A stretch of DNA of 64,000 bases from Antrihabitans auranticaus (GTDB lineage Bacteria > Actinomycetota > Actinomycetes > Mycobacteriales > Mycobacteriaceae): contig NZ_JAEMNW010000001.1 in NCBI RefSeq assembly GCF_016481275.1, positions 434,001-498,000 of the forward strand, written 5' to 3'. Shown here one piece after another: positions 28,174 through 40,197 of this stretch. The position numbers and the translations under genes are program-made. Under the pieces are notes generated by a model. The model was not told where the DNA came from. It did no database searches and worked only from the letters and a program-made list of their open reading frames with translations. Numbering within the stretch: the stretch's first letter is position 1; each line of letters opens with the position of its first letter.

Positions 28174-28670
28174 CGCCGGAGCAGTCCGCCGACGAGACCC
28201 AGTACGCGGACCACGATGTCGCCGAGCGGCTTGGGTCCGCCGACCACAAGCCGGAAAAGGTCACGATGCGCCGCGGCGTGCGCGGCAAACGCAAGCGGGG
28301 CAGGGCCGGACCGGCCCTGTTCCTCCGCCTCGGCCTGCAGCCGATCGATCCCCCTGAACCATTCTTCGGTGCGAAGCGCCGGGATCGTCTCCCAGTGCGC
28401 CCGTGCAGCTTCCGTGCCCGGATTCCACATCTTGTGGACCTGGCCCCGCCGCACGGTCAGCTTGTCACCGGGCCCGAGGTCGCGCACCTCGCCGTTCAAC
28501 TCGACCCGCAACGTGCCCGCCAAGACCTCGAAATTCTCGTCTTGTTGCGGGTGATAGTGCGTCGGTGGCTGACTCCCGCCGGGTAGGTAGGTCGTCTCCA
28601 CGACGATGCGATCCGGCTCGCTCGCAACGATCTCCAGTGTCTGGTGCCGGCTGAGGCGCAGAGCGCTCAT
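28170..28670 (-). CDS. Cupin-domain protein
   Basis: 166 residues. The cupin core is YLPGGSQPPTHYHPQQDENFEVLAGTLRV split over two motifs, with metal-type residues THYHPQQDE and a second His in RRGQVHKMWNPG. The C-terminal part (RGIDRLQAEAEEQGR...) is helical and followed by a hydrophobic end. It probably binds a small molecule or acts as an enzyme on one; no substrate can be named. Start ATG 28670 (MSALRLSRHQTLEIV). Confidence 0.8.
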   Translation of the reverse strand: MSALRLSRHQTLEIVASEPDRIVVETTYLPGGSQPPTHYHPQQDENFEVLAGTLRVELNGEVRDLGPGDKLTVRRGQVHKMWNPGTEAARAHWETIPALRTEEWFRGIDRLQAEAEEQGRSGPAPLAFAAHAAAHRDLFRLVVGGPKPLGDIVVRVLGLVGGLLRR

Positions 28671-28757
28671 GAACGATGCCGTCCGCCAACTGAATTCACT
28701 ACATTGCCCCCTTGGGTGTGCAACGATTTTCGGCCCCTGCTTTCGAGAGTACCTGGC

Positions 28758-29885
28758 CTATCCCACCGCGGCAGGTACAGCGTCGCGCTTGTAGCTGCGA
28801 CGCATCCGGAGGAACGGCTGCTCGACGAAGGTGAACGTCAGCGTGGAAAGTACGAGCGTCGCCGGCAACGCGAACAGCACCGTGTTGAGCAACGCATCGA
28901 CAGTCGCGCGCCCCGTGAACGCGACCGCGTAGCCACGCAGGACGATCGTCTGGATCACGACGAAATGGATCAGGTACATCGAGTACGAGATCTCGCCGAT
29001 CCGGGCCAGCACGCGCGACCACAGCCCACGTGCCGAGTTCGCGGCCGCGACGTACCCGATCACGAACGCCGCGCAGGCAACGGCCTCCACAGTCGGCCAG
29101 GCGATCTTCCAGGACGCGGTCGTCGGCCAACCGCCTGCGGCGTTGTACACGTTCAGTGCCACAACGATGACGACCAAGGCCGATACGGCGATCAGCGCGC
29201 CCTTGCGAGCAGTGAGCGGGCGCGTCTTGAAGAGCCATGCCGCCCACATTCCGATCAGGAACTGATCGAGCCGGCCGACGATCGTCGAATACGTAAGGTC
29301 CTGCACATCACCACCGTTCAGCACAGCCAGCGCACGGAAGACGAGCACCACGGCGACCAGGCCCAGGACGTTCTTCGTCCACGCAGGCTTGAGAACGAGC
29401 AGGAGGAACGGGAAGAGCAGGTAGAACTGCCATTCCACCGCGACCGTCCACAGCATGACCGTGAACGGCGGCGCGACCAGCGCGCCCGGCATGTTCGCGA
29501 GTCCGAAGATCGTCTGCAGGAACGGCATCCAGGCAAAGAACTGCGGTTCCGCCGCGATACCGACGAACAAGAGCAACAGAAACAATGGATAGGTGCGGAG
29601 CAGCCGGTTGCGAACGAATCCGCGCCACACCACATCGGAATCCAGCACGCCGTACGTCAGGATGAACCCCGACAACACCATGAACAACGAGACGGCGATA
29701 TGGCCCTCGATGAGCGCACCGAGTAACGGGTTGCCCGAACGCAGCCAGCTGTGCGTGTCGAACGGCCGATGAAACCGGCTGTCGAAACTGAAGAGGTGCA
29801 GCCCGTGATAGAAGAGAATGAGCAACGCCGCGAACGCGCGTAAGTGATCGACCGCCGGGAAATAGCGGATGTTGGGACTACGCAT
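28758..29885 (-). CDS. Acyltransferase family 3 membrane protein
   Basis: 375 residues with about ten membrane segments. The start RYFPAVDHLRAFAALLILFYHG carries the His typical of membrane O-acyltransferases (AT3), and an early RPFDTHSW segment follows. Relatives acetylate or acylate sugars, glycopeptides and lipids on the outside of the cell. No sugar-synthesis genes are near. The gene is isolated, downstream of a tRNA terminator, and its ATG at 29885 is the first base triplet of the longest frame. Confidence 0.88.
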   Translation of the reverse strand: MRSPNIRYFPAVDHLRAFAALLILFYHGLHLFSFDSRFHRPFDTHSWLRSGNPLLGALIEGHIAVSLFMVLSGFILTYGVLDSDVVWRGFVRNRLLRTYPLFLLLLFVGIAAEPQFFAWMPFLQTIFGLANMPGALVAPPFTVMLWTVAVEWQFYLLFPFLLLVLKPAWTKNVLGLVAVVLVFRALAVLNGGDVQDLTYSTIVGRLDQFLIGMWAAWLFKTRPLTARKGALIAVSALVVIVVALNVYNAAGGWPTTASWKIAWPTVEAVACAAFVIGYVAAANSARGLWSRVLARIGEISYSMYLIHFVVIQTIVLRGYAVAFTGRATVDALLNTVLFALPATLVLSTLTFTFVEQPFLRMRRSYKRDAVPAAVG

Positions 29886-29914
29886 TCGGTTTCACCGCAG
29901 CAGTGTACAAAGCA

Positions 29915-29954
29915 AAGGCTCCTTGATCGGCGTACTCGCCGATCAAGGAGCCTT
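29915..29954. terminator. Very strong 18-bp hairpin after tRNA-Glu
   Basis: A perfect 18-bp stem (left arm AAGGCTCCTTGATCGGCG, loop TACT) lies 5 nt from the 3' end of tRNA-Glu, on the reverse strand downstream of it. It probably ends the tRNA transcript before the acyltransferase gene. Confidence 0.85.
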
Positions 29955-29959
29955 GTCTG

Positions 29960-30032
29960 TAGCCCCGACGGGATTCGAACCCGCGCTACCGCCTTGAGAG
30001 GGCGGCGTCCTAGGCCGCTAGACGACGGGGCC
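29960..30032 (-). tRNA. tRNA-Glu (anticodon CTC)
   Basis: Cloverleaf on the reverse strand: acceptor GGCCCCG pairs with CGGGGCT, anticodon arm CCGCC-CTCTCAA-GGCGG gives anticodon CTC, T-arm GCGGGTTCGAATCCCGT. Discriminator A; CCA not encoded. Next to gltX. Confidence 0.96.
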
Positions 30033-30058
30033 AGGAACTTTCGTTGTTGCTGTGAAGC

Positions 30059-30079
30059 TTTGCCAGCTTAGCTGGCAAA
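30059..30079. terminator. Hairpin after tRNA-Gln
   Basis: TTTGCCAGC-TTA-GCTGGCAAA, a 9-bp perfect stem lying between the two tRNA genes; on the reverse strand it follows tRNA-Gln. Confidence 0.75.
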
Positions 30080-30107
30080 CCGACCGCGACAAAATCGCTT
30101 CGGCTTG

Positions 30108-30179
30108 CTGGGGTACCAGGACTCGAACCTAGAATGGCGGTACCAGAAACCGCTGTGTTGCCAATTACACCATACCCCA
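30108..30179 (-). tRNA. tRNA-Gln (anticodon CTG)
   Basis: Reverse-strand cloverleaf of 72 nt: acceptor TGGGGTA with TACCCCA, anticodon loop TTCTGGT giving CTG, T-arm CTAGGTTCGAGTCCTGG. Discriminator G; CCA not encoded. Likely charged with Glu by GltX and amidated by GatCAB. Confidence 0.96.
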
Positions 30180-30271
30180 ATGGCCGTTCCGCGAGACTCT
30201 CGTTAGGGCCGAACAAGAGGGTACCAAAGGCGATACCGAATCCCGCAAACCGGCTGTTCAGACGACGTTTT

Positions 30272-31747
30272 TCAGGCGTCGACAGCCGCTCTGGCCGCCC
30301 TGAGTCTTGCCATCGTGGACCCACGGCCGAGGAGTTCCATCGACTCGTACAGCGGCGGACTGATGTGGCTGCCCGTTACGGCAACGCGGACTGGCGCGAA
30401 GGCCTTTCGTGGCTTCAGTTCGAGTCCGTCGATCAGCGCCGCTTTGAGGGCCGCTTCGAGGGGTTCTGCCGTCCACTCCTCGATCCCTTCGAGCGCCGCG
30501 ATGGTCGCATCCAGGACGGGCGCCGAGTCCGGTCCGAGGTTCTTCGCGGCCGCGGCGGGGTCGACCTCGAATGCATCGTCGCCGACGAAGAGGAACTTCA
30601 GGAGGTCCCACGCATCCGACAGCACGACGATCCTGGTCTGGACCAGTTCGGCAGCAGTCGTGAAGACGGCGTCGTCGACGTCGCCGATATGGCCCTGAGC
30701 AGTGAGGAACGCACGTAGGCGGGCGGCGAAGTCGGCCGGCTCCAGCAACCGGATGTGCTCGGCGTTGATGGCATCGGCCTTCTTCTGGTCGAACCGCGCC
30801 GGATTCGAGTTCACCGTCGTGATGTCGAACGCGTCGACCATCTCGCCGAGTGAGAAGACATCGTGATCGTCGGCGATGCTCCAGCCGAGCAGGGCGAGGT
30901 AGTTCAAGAGTCCTTCGGGGATGAAGCCCCGATTGCGGTGGACGAACAGGCTCGACTCGGGGTCACGCTTGGACAGCTTCTTGTTGCCCTGACCCATGAC
31001 GAACGGCAGGTGCCCGAACTCCGGTGTGAAATTCGTGACACCGATTCGCTGCAGGGCCTCGTACAACGCCAATTGCCTTGGTGTGGAGGACAGCAGGTCC
31101 TCGCCGCGCAGCACATGTGTGATCTTCATCAATGCGTCGTCGACAGGGTTGACGAGCGTGTAGAGCGGATCGCCGTTACCGCGGGTGAGCGCGAAGTCGG
31201 GAACGACTCCAGCCTTGAAGGTCGTCTCGCCACGGACGAGGTCGTTCCAGGTCAGATCATGATCTGGCATGCGCAGGCGCACGACGGGCGCCACACCCAT
31301 TTCGCGGTATTTCGCGCGTTGCTCGGCTGTGAGGTCGCGATCGAAATTGTCGTAGCCGAGCTTGGGATCGCGGCCCGCGGCTTTGTGCCTGGCCTCCACT
31401 TCCGCTGGCGTCGAGAAGGATTCGTACGCCTCCCCCGCCTCGAGCAGCCGCTCGACGACGTCGAGGTGCAGGTCGCGACGCAGTGACTGCCGGTAGGGCT
31501 CGTACGGTCCGCCGACCTGCGGACCCTCGTCCCAGGTCAAACCGAGCCAATTCAGTGCATCGAGAAGAGCCTGATAAGAGTCCTCGGAATCGCGCGACGC
31601 GTCCGTGTCTTCGACACGAAACACGAAGGTGCCCTTGTTGTGCCGGGCAAAAGCCCAGTTGAACAGCGCCGTTCGAATCAAGCCGACATGCGGCGTACCC
31701 GTCGGCGACGGGCAGAAGCGAACGCGTACCTCGGACTGTGACATCAC
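30272..31747 (-). CDS. gltX: Glutamyl-tRNA synthetase
   Basis: 491 residues. GltX joins glutamate to tRNA-Glu and, in organisms with GatCAB, also to tRNA-Gln. The HIGH motif appears as [16 protein letters not shown] (about 12-27); the KMSKS loop is KKLSKRD (about 260). The C-terminal anticodon-binding part ends at [16 protein letters not shown]. Its start (GTG 31747, or ATG 31744) overlaps the FAH gene stop by a GTGA, so the two are coupled. tRNA-Gln and tRNA-Glu lie directly downstream. Confidence 0.97.
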   Translation of the reverse strand: MMSQSEVRVRFCPSPTGTPHVGLIRTALFNWAFARHNKGTFVFRVEDTDASRDSEDSYQALLDALNWLGLTWDEGPQVGGPYEPYRQSLRRDLHLDVVERLLEAGEAYESFSTPAEVEARHKAAGRDPKLGYDNFDRDLTAEQRAKYREMGVAPVVRLRMPDHDLTWNDLVRGETTFKAGVVPDFALTRGNGDPLYTLVNPVDDALMKITHVLRGEDLLSSTPRQLALYEALQRIGVTNFTPEFGHLPFVMGQGNKKLSKRDPESSLFVHRNRGFIPEGLLNYLALLGWSIADDHDVFSLGEMVDAFDITTVNSNPARFDQKKADAINAEHIRLLEPADFAARLRAFLTAQGHIGDVDDAVFTTAAELVQTRIVVLSDAWDLLKFLFVGDDAFEVDPAAAAKNLGPDSAPVLDATIAALEGIEEWTAEPLEAALKAALIDGLELKPRKAFAPVRVAVTGSHISPPLYESMELLGRGSTMARLRAARAAVDA

Positions 31748-32523
31748 TGCACTTTCTTATCGGCGGCTGGATTGGACAGCGTGCCGATTCCCTCGATGGT
31801 TACGGAAACGGTTTGCCCGGCAACGACCGGCCCGACGCCCTCCGGGGTCCCGGTGAGAACGACGTCGCCCGGCAAGAGCGTCATCACAGCCGACACCCAC
31901 TCGATCAGCTTCGGAATGTCGTGCAGCAGAAGCGAAGTGCGGCTGCGTTGCTTGACTGCACCGTCGAGCTCGGTGACGAGCTCCAGATCGGTGGGATCGA
32001 TGGCGGTCTCGATCCACGGGCCGAGCGGGCAGAAGGTGTCGTAGCCCTTGCCGCGGGTCCACTGTCCGTCGTGGCGCTGATGATCACGCGCGGTCACGTC
32101 GTTGGCAACCGTATAACCGAGGATTACCTCGGCAGCCTTTGCGGCGGGCACGTCCTTGCAGGGGCGCCCGATGACGACGGCGAGTTCGCCTTCGTGGTCC
32201 ACCTGACTACTGTTGCGCGGCAGGATGATCGGCGCGTTCGGACCGATGATCGACGTGCTCGGCTTGAGGAAGATCACCGGATCCTTCGGCGCCTCGCCAC
32301 CCATCTCGGCCGCGTGTGCGGCGTAGTTCTTACCGATGCAGATGACCTTGCTCGCGAGGATCGGAGCGAGCAACCTGACGTCGGGCAGCGCCCATGTCCG
32401 CCCCGTGAAGGTGGGGTTGCCGAACGGGTGCTCCGCGATCTCGCGTGCAAGTTGATTGTCACCGTCGCCTTCGATGCTGACGAACGCGACACCATCGGGG
32501 CTGGCAATTCGACCTAAGCGCAT
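31744..32523 (-). CDS. Fumarylacetoacetate hydrolase (FAH) family protein
   Basis: 259 residues. The FAH catalytic segment is [15 protein letters not shown] (about 62-76), with metal-binding acids in [11 protein letters not shown] (about 104-114) and TCN-like region [12 protein letters not shown]. The family includes fumarylpyruvate and acylpyruvate hydrolases and decarboxylases; a 2-oxo-acid substrate is likely but the exact one is not visible. It lies upstream of gltX with a 4-nt overlap, a pairing also found in mycobacteria. Confidence 0.9.
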   Translation of the reverse strand: MRLGRIASPDGVAFVSIEGDGDNQLAREIAEHPFGNPTFTGRTWALPDVRLLAPILASKVICIGKNYAAHAAEMGGEAPKDPVIFLKPSTSIIGPNAPIILPRNSSQVDHEGELAVVIGRPCKDVPAAKAAEVILGYTVANDVTARDHQRHDGQWTRGKGYDTFCPLGPWIETAIDPTDLELVTELDGAVKQRSRTSLLLHDIPKLIEWVSAVMTLLPGDVVLTGTPEGVGPVVAGQTVSVTIEGIGTLSNPAADKKVQ

Positions 32524-32646
32524 ATCGGGAGTCTATCGACAGGGGATTAGTCCCCGATATTCGGTCGAGCAGTCCCGGAAGTTGGAGTATCCTGGCAACG
32601 TATCCAACATTCGAGATGCAGTGCCCACATAGTGAGATGATCAAAC

Positions 32647-33837
32647 ATGACGACGACAGAACGGGACGTGACCACCGCGCATCGCTGGACGATGCTCGGC
32701 CTCGGCGTCACCGCTCAGTCGTCGAGTTCGCTCTTCGTGCACGGCGCCGCGTTTCTCATACCCGCGCTACGGGACGAAGGGCTCAGCCTCGCTCGCGCGG
32801 GTCTGTTGGTCGCCATGCCGACCGTAGGAATCGTGCTGGCATTGATCGCCTGGGGCGCAGTCGTGGACAAGATCGGCGAAAAGCGGGTGCTGGTCACCGG
32901 CCTCACACTCGTTACGGCAGCGGCCGTCGCAGGTGTCATGACGACGTCATATCTCGCGCTGGGCGCGTTCCTGCTGTTCGGCGGGATGGCGGCTGCCAGT
33001 TCGAATTCCGCGAGCGGTCGTGTGGTGGTCGGCTGGTTTCCCGCACATCGACGAGGCTTCGCCATGGGGATCCGACAGATGGCACAACCGCTCGGAGTCG
33101 CGATCGGTGCCATCACCATTCCGACAGTCGCTGCCGCACAGGGGGTTCCGGCAGCATTGCTGGTGTCCGCCGCCCTCGCGGGCATCGCCGCGATCGGCTG
33201 TGCGATCGGAATCGTGGACCCAACACGACCTTCCACGCGCGAGGCAGCCGAATCCGGTCTGCTGAACAACCCCTATCGCGCCAGCTCGACACTGTGGCGT
33301 ATCCACGCTGTATCGATCTTGCTGGTCATCCCCCAGGCGACAGTCTGGACTTTCGCGCTCGTGTGGTTGACCGAGGATCACGGCTGGTCTGTCGGCGCCG
33401 CAGGCGCGTTGGTCACCGTCACGCAACTGCTGGGCGCGTTCGGCAGAATCGGTGCGGGCGCGTGGTCGGACTGGCTGCGAAGCCGAATGCGGCCACTGCG
33501 CTACGTCGCCATCGCCGCGACCGCGACGATGGCAGCGCTCGCCTTCACCGACTGGCTGGGCTGGCTGGTCGTCGCGATCCCCCTGCTGGTGATCGCGTCG
33601 GTCGTGACCGTCGCCGACAACGGCCTTGCGTTCACCGCGGTCGCCGAAATTGCCGGACCGTATTGGAGCGGCCGCGGACTCGGAATTCAAAACACCGGCC
33701 AGAACCTGGCGTCGTCGGCAGTACCGCCGCTGTTCGGCGCGCTGATCAGCGTCACCAGTTTCCCCGCCATGTTCGCGGTCACCGCCGTGATCGCTGCCGC
33801 GGCGGTGCCTCTGGTCCCCTCGGATCCTGGCGACTGA
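32647..33837 (+). CDS. Major facilitator superfamily transporter
   Basis: 396 residues, about twelve membrane segments. MFS marks are the loop between helices 2 and 3 (AWGAVVDKIGEKRVLV, like GxxxDRxGRR), GWFPAHRRGFAMGIRQMAQP after helix 4, and GRIGAGAWSDWLRSR in the second half. Substrate unknown; similar genes lie next to leuB in mycobacteria. It is divergent from the FAH gene and ends exactly where leuB (convergent) ends, with no gap. Confidence 0.9.
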   Translation: MTTTERDVTTAHRWTMLGLGVTAQSSSSLFVHGAAFLIPALRDEGLSLARAGLLVAMPTVGIVLALIAWGAVVDKIGEKRVLVTGLTLVTAAAVAGVMTTSYLALGAFLLFGGMAAASSNSASGRVVVGWFPAHRRGFAMGIRQMAQPLGVAIGAITIPTVAAAQGVPAALLVSAALAGIAAIGCAIGIVDPTRPSTREAAESGLLNNPYRASSTLWRIHAVSILLVIPQATVWTFALVWLTEDHGWSVGAAGALVTVTQLLGAFGRIGAGAWSDWLRSRMRPLRYVAIAATATMAALAFTDWLGWLVVAIPLLVIASVVTVADNGLAFTAVAEIAGPYWSGRGLGIQNTGQNLASSAVPPLFGALISVTSFPAMFAVTAVIAAAAVPLVPSDPGD

Positions 33838-34851
33838 CTACAGGCCGGCAGCGATCCGGTCGCCGACCTCTGTGGTGCTGCCCTGCGCGCCCGGGGTGCG
33901 GGAGGCGAGGTCGGCGGCTACTGCAGCCTCGACCCGCGCAGCCGCGTCGTCCTTGCCCAGGTGCGAAAGCAGAAGCGACACAGACAGAATCGCTGCTGTC
34001 GGATCCGCCTTAGACTGACCCGCGATGTCGGGTGCACTGCCGTGCACCGGCTCGAACATGCTCGGGTTGGTACCGGTCGCGTCGATATTGCCGCTCGCAG
34101 CCAAGCCGATACCACCGGAAACGGCTGCGGCGAGGTCGGTGATGATGTCGCCGAACAGGTTGTCGGTAACGATGACATCGAAACGCTTCGGGTCTGTGAC
34201 GAGGTGGATGGTCGCCGCATCGATGTGCTGGTAGGCAACCTCGACGTCGGGGAACTCGGCCCCGACCTCGTCGACCGTGCGCTGCCACAGCGAGCCGGCG
34301 AACGTCAGAACGTTGGTCTTGTGCACCAGGGTGAGGTGTTTACGGCGCGTCATCGCCTTCGCAAAGGCATAGCGCACAACACGTTCCACGCCGAATCGCG
34401 TATTCGTGCTGACCTCGGTGGCGACCTCGTGCGGTGTGTTCGTGCGGATTGCACCGCCGGTGCCCGTGTAGGGACCCTCGGTCCCCTCGCGCACCACGAC
34501 GAAATCGATCGGCGGATTGCCCGCCAACGGACCCGTCACACCCGCGTACAGGTGTGAGGGCCGCAGGTTCACGTGATGATCGAGCGCAAATCGGGCGCGC
34601 AGCAACAGCCCGCGCTCGAGCACACCGCTCGGCACGGACGGATCACCGATCGCACCGAGCAAAATTGCCTCGTGACCACGCAACTCGTCGAGCACCGAAT
34701 CCGGTAGCAATTCGCCGGTCCGGTGGTAGCGCCGAGCGCCGAGATCGTATTCGGTGGTCTCGACGTTCGGCTCCACGACGCGCAACGCCTTCAGCGCCTC
34801 CGCGATCACCTCGGGACCGATTCCGTCGCCGGGAATGACGGCGAGCTTCAT
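33838..34851 (-). CDS. leuB: 3-isopropylmalate dehydrogenase
   Basis: 337 residues, typical of the actinobacterial type. It oxidises and decarboxylates 3-isopropylmalate with NAD in leucine synthesis. Seen are [10 protein letters not shown] at the start, the substrate arginines in [50 protein letters not shown] (catalytic Lys) and [22 protein letters not shown] with metal-binding aspartates. It lies 43 bp downstream of serA on the same strand. Confidence 0.97.
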   Translation of the reverse strand: MKLAVIPGDGIGPEVIAEALKALRVVEPNVETTEYDLGARRYHRTGELLPDSVLDELRGHEAILLGAIGDPSVPSGVLERGLLLRARFALDHHVNLRPSHLYAGVTGPLAGNPPIDFVVVREGTEGPYTGTGGAIRTNTPHEVATEVSTNTRFGVERVVRYAFAKAMTRRKHLTLVHKTNVLTFAGSLWQRTVDEVGAEFPDVEVAYQHIDAATIHLVTDPKRFDVIVTDNLFGDIITDLAAAVSGGIGLAASGNIDATGTNPSMFEPVHGSAPDIAGQSKADPTAAILSVSLLLSHLGKDDAAARVEAAVAADLASRTPGAQGSTTEVGDRIAAGL

Positions 34852-34894
34852 AGCGATTGCCTCACTTGGGGTTTGCAGCGATAGGGTGCGGCGA

Positions 34895-36490
34895 TCAGGC
34901 CAGGTTGACGAGCTCGATCAGGTCGGCACCGACAGCGTCGGCGATCGCCTTCTCGACGGACTCGGGAACTTCGCGATCCACGCGCAGCAGAATGATCGCC
35001 TTGGAGCCTTCGGCATCCTGGCTCAGCTGTGCAGCCTGGATGTCGACGCCGGCCTCGCCGAGCAGGGTGCCGATCTTGCCGAGCGCACCTGGCTGGTCCG
35101 GGTAATGAATCGTGAGGTTGAGGCCCTCGGCGCGGAGATCGAAGTTGCGGCCGTTGATGTTCACGATCTTCTGGACCTGCTGCGGACCGGTGAGCGTGCC
35201 GGACACGTTTACGACCGTTCCGTCACCGTAGACCGCGCGAACGTCGACGACGCTACGGTGATTCGGGCTCTCCGAGGTCTTCGTGACCTCGGCAGAAATC
35301 CCACGCTCCGCGGCGAGGGACGGCGCATTCACGAACGTGACTGCGTCCTCGATCACTGCGGAGAACAAGCCGCGCAGGGCCGAAAGCTTGAGGATCTCGA
35401 CATCTTCGGACGCGAGCTCGCCCAGTGCGGCGACAGAAAGGCTGACCGGCAGTTCCTTCGACAGCGCACCGAGCAGAACGCCCTGCTTGCGCACGATTTC
35501 TAGCCAGGGTGCCACTTCCTCGCCGACCGCACCACCGGACACGTTGACCGCGTCGGGCACGAATTCGCCTGCGAGCGCCAGCAATACGGACTTCGCGACA
35601 TCGGTACCCGCGCGATCCTGCGCTTCGCTGGTCGACGCGCCGAGGTGCGGTGTGACGACGACCTCGGGCAGCTCGAACAGCGGGCTGTCGGTGCACGGCT
35701 CGGTCTCGAACACGTCGAGACCGGCTGCGCGGACGTGGCCGCTCTTGATCGCAGCGGCAAGTGCGGCCTCGTCGACGAGGCCACCGCGGGCAGCGTTGAC
35801 GATCACTACGCCCGGCTTCATCTTCGCGATCGCCTCGGTGCCGATGATGCCCTTGGTCTCGGGCGTCTTCGGCAGGTGGACGGAGATGAGGTCGGCGCGC
35901 TGGAGCAGCTCGTCGAGCGGCAGCAGTTCGATGCCGAGCTGCGCGGCGCGCGCGGGCGATACGTATGGGTCGTAAGCGACGATGTGCGTCTCGAATGCGG
36001 CGAGGCGGGCAGCGAACAGCTGACCGATCCGGCCGAGGCCGACGACACCGACGGTCTTTCCGAAGATCTCGACACCGTTGAACTTGCTTCGCTTCCACGT
36101 GTGTTCACGTAGCGTCGCGTCAGCGGCGGGGATCTGGCGGGCGGCAGCGAGCATCAGCGTGACCGCGTGCTCTGCTGCGGTGTGGATGTTCGAGGTCGGC
36201 GCGTTGACGACCATGACGCCACGCTCGGTGGCGGCCGGGACGTCGACGTTGTCGAGTCCGACGCCAGCGCGAGCAACAATCTTGAGCTTCGTGCCGGCGG
36301 CGAGTACATCGGCGTCGACCGTCGTAGCAGAGCGGACGAGCAGCGCATCGGCTTCGGGCACCGCGGCAAGCAGTGCTTCGCGATCGGGTCCGTCGACCCA
36401 ACGCACCTCGACGCCGTCACCCAGCGCCTCGACGGTGGATTGAGCAAGCTTGTCGGCAATCAGAACAATAGGGCGGCCTGGCTGGCTCAC
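34895..36490 (-). CDS. serA: D-3-phosphoglycerate dehydrogenase
   Basis: 531 residues from GTG 36490, which has GGGGAG upstream and fits the known mycobacterial start; an ATG at 36511 lacks a ribosome site. The enzyme starts serine synthesis. The NAD domain has [17 protein letters not shown], then [13 protein letters not shown] with the catalytic Arg and the His in [16 protein letters not shown]. The long C-terminal part contains the intervening domain and an ACT domain ([19 protein letters not shown]) used for serine feedback in the actinobacterial type. Confidence 0.96.
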   Translation of the reverse strand: MSQPGRPIVLIADKLAQSTVEALGDGVEVRWVDGPDREALLAAVPEADALLVRSATTVDADVLAAGTKLKIVARAGVGLDNVDVPAATERGVMVVNAPTSNIHTAAEHAVTLMLAAARQIPAADATLREHTWKRSKFNGVEIFGKTVGVVGLGRIGQLFAARLAAFETHIVAYDPYVSPARAAQLGIELLPLDELLQRADLISVHLPKTPETKGIIGTEAIAKMKPGVVIVNAARGGLVDEAALAAAIKSGHVRAAGLDVFETEPCTDSPLFELPEVVVTPHLGASTSEAQDRAGTDVAKSVLLALAGEFVPDAVNVSGGAVGEEVAPWLEIVRKQGVLLGALSKELPVSLSVAALGELASEDVEILKLSALRGLFSAVIEDAVTFVNAPSLAAERGISAEVTKTSESPNHRSVVDVRAVYGDGTVVNVSGTLTGPQQVQKIVNINGRNFDLRAEGLNLTIHYPDQPGALGKIGTLLGEAGVDIQAAQLSQDAEGSKAIILLRVDREVPESVEKAIADAVGADLIELVNLA

Positions 36491-36540
36491 GTTAGGAAAC
36501 TCCCCGGTCATAGGTAAAAGGAAAGGGCGCTGCGCGCCAG

Positions 36541-36578
36541 TGCGCGGTTGGAGAGTCTATAGACTCTCTAACCGCGCA
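36541..36578. repeat. Palindromic repeat, copy A, downstream of ilvC
   Basis: A 38-bp palindrome with arms TGCGCGGTT-g-GAGAGTCTA and its complement, broken only by one G·T pair. It starts 15 bp beyond the ilvC stop. Copy B is at 54045-54082. A shorter GC hairpin followed by a T-rich tract (on the reverse strand) lies next to it, so it may act in termination. Confidence 0.85.
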
Positions 36579-36592
36579 CGCGGCGTAGCCCC

Positions 36593-37627
<1,035 letters not shown>

Positions 37628-37642
37628 TCAGTTCTAAGTAAG

Positions 37643-38146
37643 TTAACGCGTTGCCGTAATGGACTTCGGTCCGCGGCCGACTGCAACGACGCCGGATTGG
37701 ACGATCTCGCGAATCCCGTAGGGCTCGAGCATGCGCAGCAGCGCATCGAGCTTCGACCGTGTTCCGGTCGCTTCCACCGTCAACGCATCCGGCGACACGT
37801 CGATGACCTTGGCGCGGAAAAGCGTTGCGGCTTCGATCACCTGGGTGCGCACGGTCGCGTCCGCGCGCACTTTGACGAGGATCAGTTCGCGTGCGACCGA
37901 GGTGTCGTCGTCCTGCTCGACGATCTTGATCACGTTGATCAGCTTGTTGAGCTGCTTGGTGACCTGCTCGAGCGGCGAGTCCTCGACCGTCACGACGATC
38001 GTCATGCGCGAAACCTCGGGGAGCTCGGTACCACCGACTGCCAGCGACTCGATGTTGAAACCACGGCGCGAGAAGAGCGATGCGACACGGGCAAGGACAC
38101 CCGGTTTGTCTTCGACGAGAACGCTGAGGGTGTGGCTCGTCCTCAC
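37643..38146 (-). CDS. ilvN: Acetolactate synthase small (regulatory) subunit
   Basis: 167 residues from GTG 38146. The N-terminal ACT domain is [20 protein letters not shown] and [13 protein letters not shown], the site of valine feedback; the second domain has [25 protein letters not shown]. Its GTG overlaps the ilvB stop (GTGA), so ilvB and ilvN are translationally coupled. Confidence 0.96.
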   Translation of the reverse strand: MRTSHTLSVLVEDKPGVLARVASLFSRRGFNIESLAVGGTELPEVSRMTIVVTVEDSPLEQVTKQLNKLINVIKIVEQDDDTSVARELILVKVRADATVRTQVIEAATLFRAKVIDVSPDALTVEATGTRSKLDALLRMLEPYGIREIVQSGVVAVGRGPKSITATR

Positions 38147-40065
38147 TTGTTTCCTTCCTTGGCGGCGTGATCCATCGCGGCGTGAATGACGGCAGGTTCG
38201 GAGACCAGTTCGTCGTCGTCGAACAGTGGGCGGATGCCCCGGGCCGCCATGATTTCGTCGTTGCTCGTGCCGGCCGCAACCATCGGCCACACCTGTGCGT
38301 CGGCGCCGACGATGAAGTCGATGACGACGGGCTTGTCGTTGATGGCCTGCGCCTCACGAATCGCCGCTTCGACGTCTTCTTCCTTCTCGACGCGAATGCC
38401 GTGGCAGCCCAAGGCTTCTGCGAGCTTGACGAAGTCCGGGATACGCAGCGAGTGCGTCGACAGGTTGGTGTTGGAGTAGCGCTCCTCGTAGAAGAGCGTC
38501 TGCCACTGCCGGACCATGCCCAGGTTGCCGTTGTTGATCAGCGCAACCTTGATCGGGATTCCCTCGACTGCACAGGTCGCAAGTTCCTGATTGGTCATCT
38601 GGAAGCAGCCGTCACCGTCGATCGCCCAGACCTCGGCCTCGGGCTTGCCCATCTTGGCGCCCATCGCAGCGGGCACTGCGTAACCCATCGTGCCGAGTCC
38701 GCCCGAGTTCAGCCACGTGCGCGGCTTCTCGTACTTGATGAACTGCGCGGCCCACATCTGGTGCTGACCGACACCGGCGCAATAGACCGCGTCGGGTCCG
38801 GCGAGCCGCCCGACAGCCTCGATGACGAATTCCGGCGACAGCATGCCGTCGGTCGGCTCGTCCCAGCCGAGCGGGTACTGCTTGCGGACGCCTTCCAGGT
38901 ACTCCCACCACTTGCTGATTTCGATCTTCGAACCGGTCGCCTGATCGGCGCGGATCGCTTCGATCAGCTCGACGATGACCTCTGTGCAGTCACCGACGAT
39001 GGGGACATCGGCGTGCCGGTTCTTGCCGATCTCGGCCGGGTCGATATCGGCGTGGATGACCTTGGCCAGCGGTGCGAAGGAGTCCAGCCGGCCGGTCACA
39101 CGGTCGTCGAAGCGCGCACCGAGCGTGATGAGCAGGTCGCTCTTCTGCAGGGCACCGACGGCGGCGACGGTGCCGTGCATGCCGGGCATGCCGAGGTTCA
39201 GCTGGTGGCTGTCGGGGAACGCGCCCCGTGCCATCAGCGTCGTCACGACGGGGATGCCGGTGAGTTCGGCCAGCTCCAGCAACTGCGGTGAGGCGTCGGA
39301 CTTGATGACGCCGCCGCCGACGTAGAGCACGGGCGACTTCGCGTCCATGATCAATCGGGCAGCTTCGCGGACCTGCTTGCCGTGCGGCTTGGTGACCGGA
39401 CGGTAGCCGGGCAGCCGCATTTCCGGCGGCCACGAGAACGTCGTCTGCGCCTGCAGCACATCCTTCGGGATGTCGACGAGCACCGGACCGGGGCGGCCGC
39501 TCGCGGCGAGGTAGAACGCCTCGGCGAGGATGCGCGGGATGTCGGCGCCGTCGGTGATGAGGAAGTTGTGCTTGGTCACCGGCATCGTGATGCCCGAGAT
39601 ATCGGCTTCCTGGAAAGCGTCGGTGCCGATCATCGCGCGAGGCACCTGGCCGGTGATCGCGACCATCGGCACGGAGTCCATGTAGGCATCCGCGAGCGGC
39701 GTGACCAGGTTCGTCGCGCCGGGCCCCGACGTGGCCATGCACACGCCGACCTTGCCGTTGACCTGCGCATAGCCGGTCGCCGCATGTCCGGCGCCCTGCT
39801 CGTGCCGCACGAGGACGTGGCGGACCTTCTTGGAATCGAACAGCGGGTCGTACAGCGGCAGGATCGCGCCGCCCGGAATGCCGAAGACCGTCTCGACCTG
39901 AAGCTCTTCGAGCGAACGGACCACCGACTGCGCGCCAGTTACGCGCTCCGGCGCGAGTTGACGACGATTTACCGTCGGCGCGGCAGTTGCCGCAGCGGTC
40001 GGTTGACCAACCGGTGGCGTCGACCTACGGGTCGTCGGTCCCGGTCGGGCGGTGGGTGCGCTCAC
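38143..40065 (-). CDS. ilvB: Acetolactate synthase large subunit
   Basis: 640 residues, GTG 40065 with AAGGGAGC upstream. The thiamine diphosphate enzyme joins two pyruvates, or pyruvate and 2-oxobutyrate. The catalytic Glu lies in [16 protein letters not shown]...[16 protein letters not shown], the FAD region is [16 protein letters not shown], and the TDP-binding segment is [19 protein letters not shown]. The first ~40 residues are a low-complexity Thr/Pro/Ala extension. Expression is probably set by an attenuator upstream (40130-40245). Confidence 0.97.
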   Translation of the reverse strand: MSAPTARPGPTTRRSTPPVGQPTAAATAAPTVNRRQLAPERVTGAQSVVRSLEELQVETVFGIPGGAILPLYDPLFDSKKVRHVLVRHEQGAGHAATGYAQVNGKVGVCMATSGPGATNLVTPLADAYMDSVPMVAITGQVPRAMIGTDAFQEADISGITMPVTKHNFLITDGADIPRILAEAFYLAASGRPGPVLVDIPKDVLQAQTTFSWPPEMRLPGYRPVTKPHGKQVREAARLIMDAKSPVLYVGGGVIKSDASPQLLELAELTGIPVVTTLMARGAFPDSHQLNLGMPGMHGTVAAVGALQKSDLLITLGARFDDRVTGRLDSFAPLAKVIHADIDPAEIGKNRHADVPIVGDCTEVIVELIEAIRADQATGSKIEISKWWEYLEGVRKQYPLGWDEPTDGMLSPEFVIEAVGRLAGPDAVYCAGVGQHQMWAAQFIKYEKPRTWLNSGGLGTMGYAVPAAMGAKMGKPEAEVWAIDGDGCFQMTNQELATCAVEGIPIKVALINNGNLGMVRQWQTLFYEERYSNTNLSTHSLRIPDFVKLAEALGCHGIRVEKEEDVEAAIREAQAINDKPVVIDFIVGADAQVWPMVAAGTSNDEIMAARGIRPLFDDDELVSEPAVIHAAMDHAAKEGNK

Positions 40066-40129
40066 TTTCGTGCTCCCTTACGGATCTGGATCTGGACGAA
40101 CTGACGGTGGAAACAAGCGCCTAAACAGC

Positions 40130-40162
40130 AAAAAGCCCTCGACAGCGTGTGCTGTTCGAGGG
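40130..40162 (-). terminator. Attenuator terminator in the ilvB leader
   Basis: On the reverse strand CCCTCGAACAGC-ACAC-GCTGTCGAGGG forms a GC-rich stem with one bulged A, followed by CTTTTTG. It lies 65 bp before the ilvB start and 35 nt after the leader-peptide stop, the layout of an attenuator. Confidence 0.8.
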
Positions 40163-40197
40163 TGGCGCGTCGTGCTTGCGAGTTTGGAATAACCGGC

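Noticed and set aside
32581-32608. Inverted repeat GTTGGA...TCCAAC between FAH and MFS genes
   Set aside because: Arms of 6 bp with a 16-bp spacer; too weak to call as an operator.
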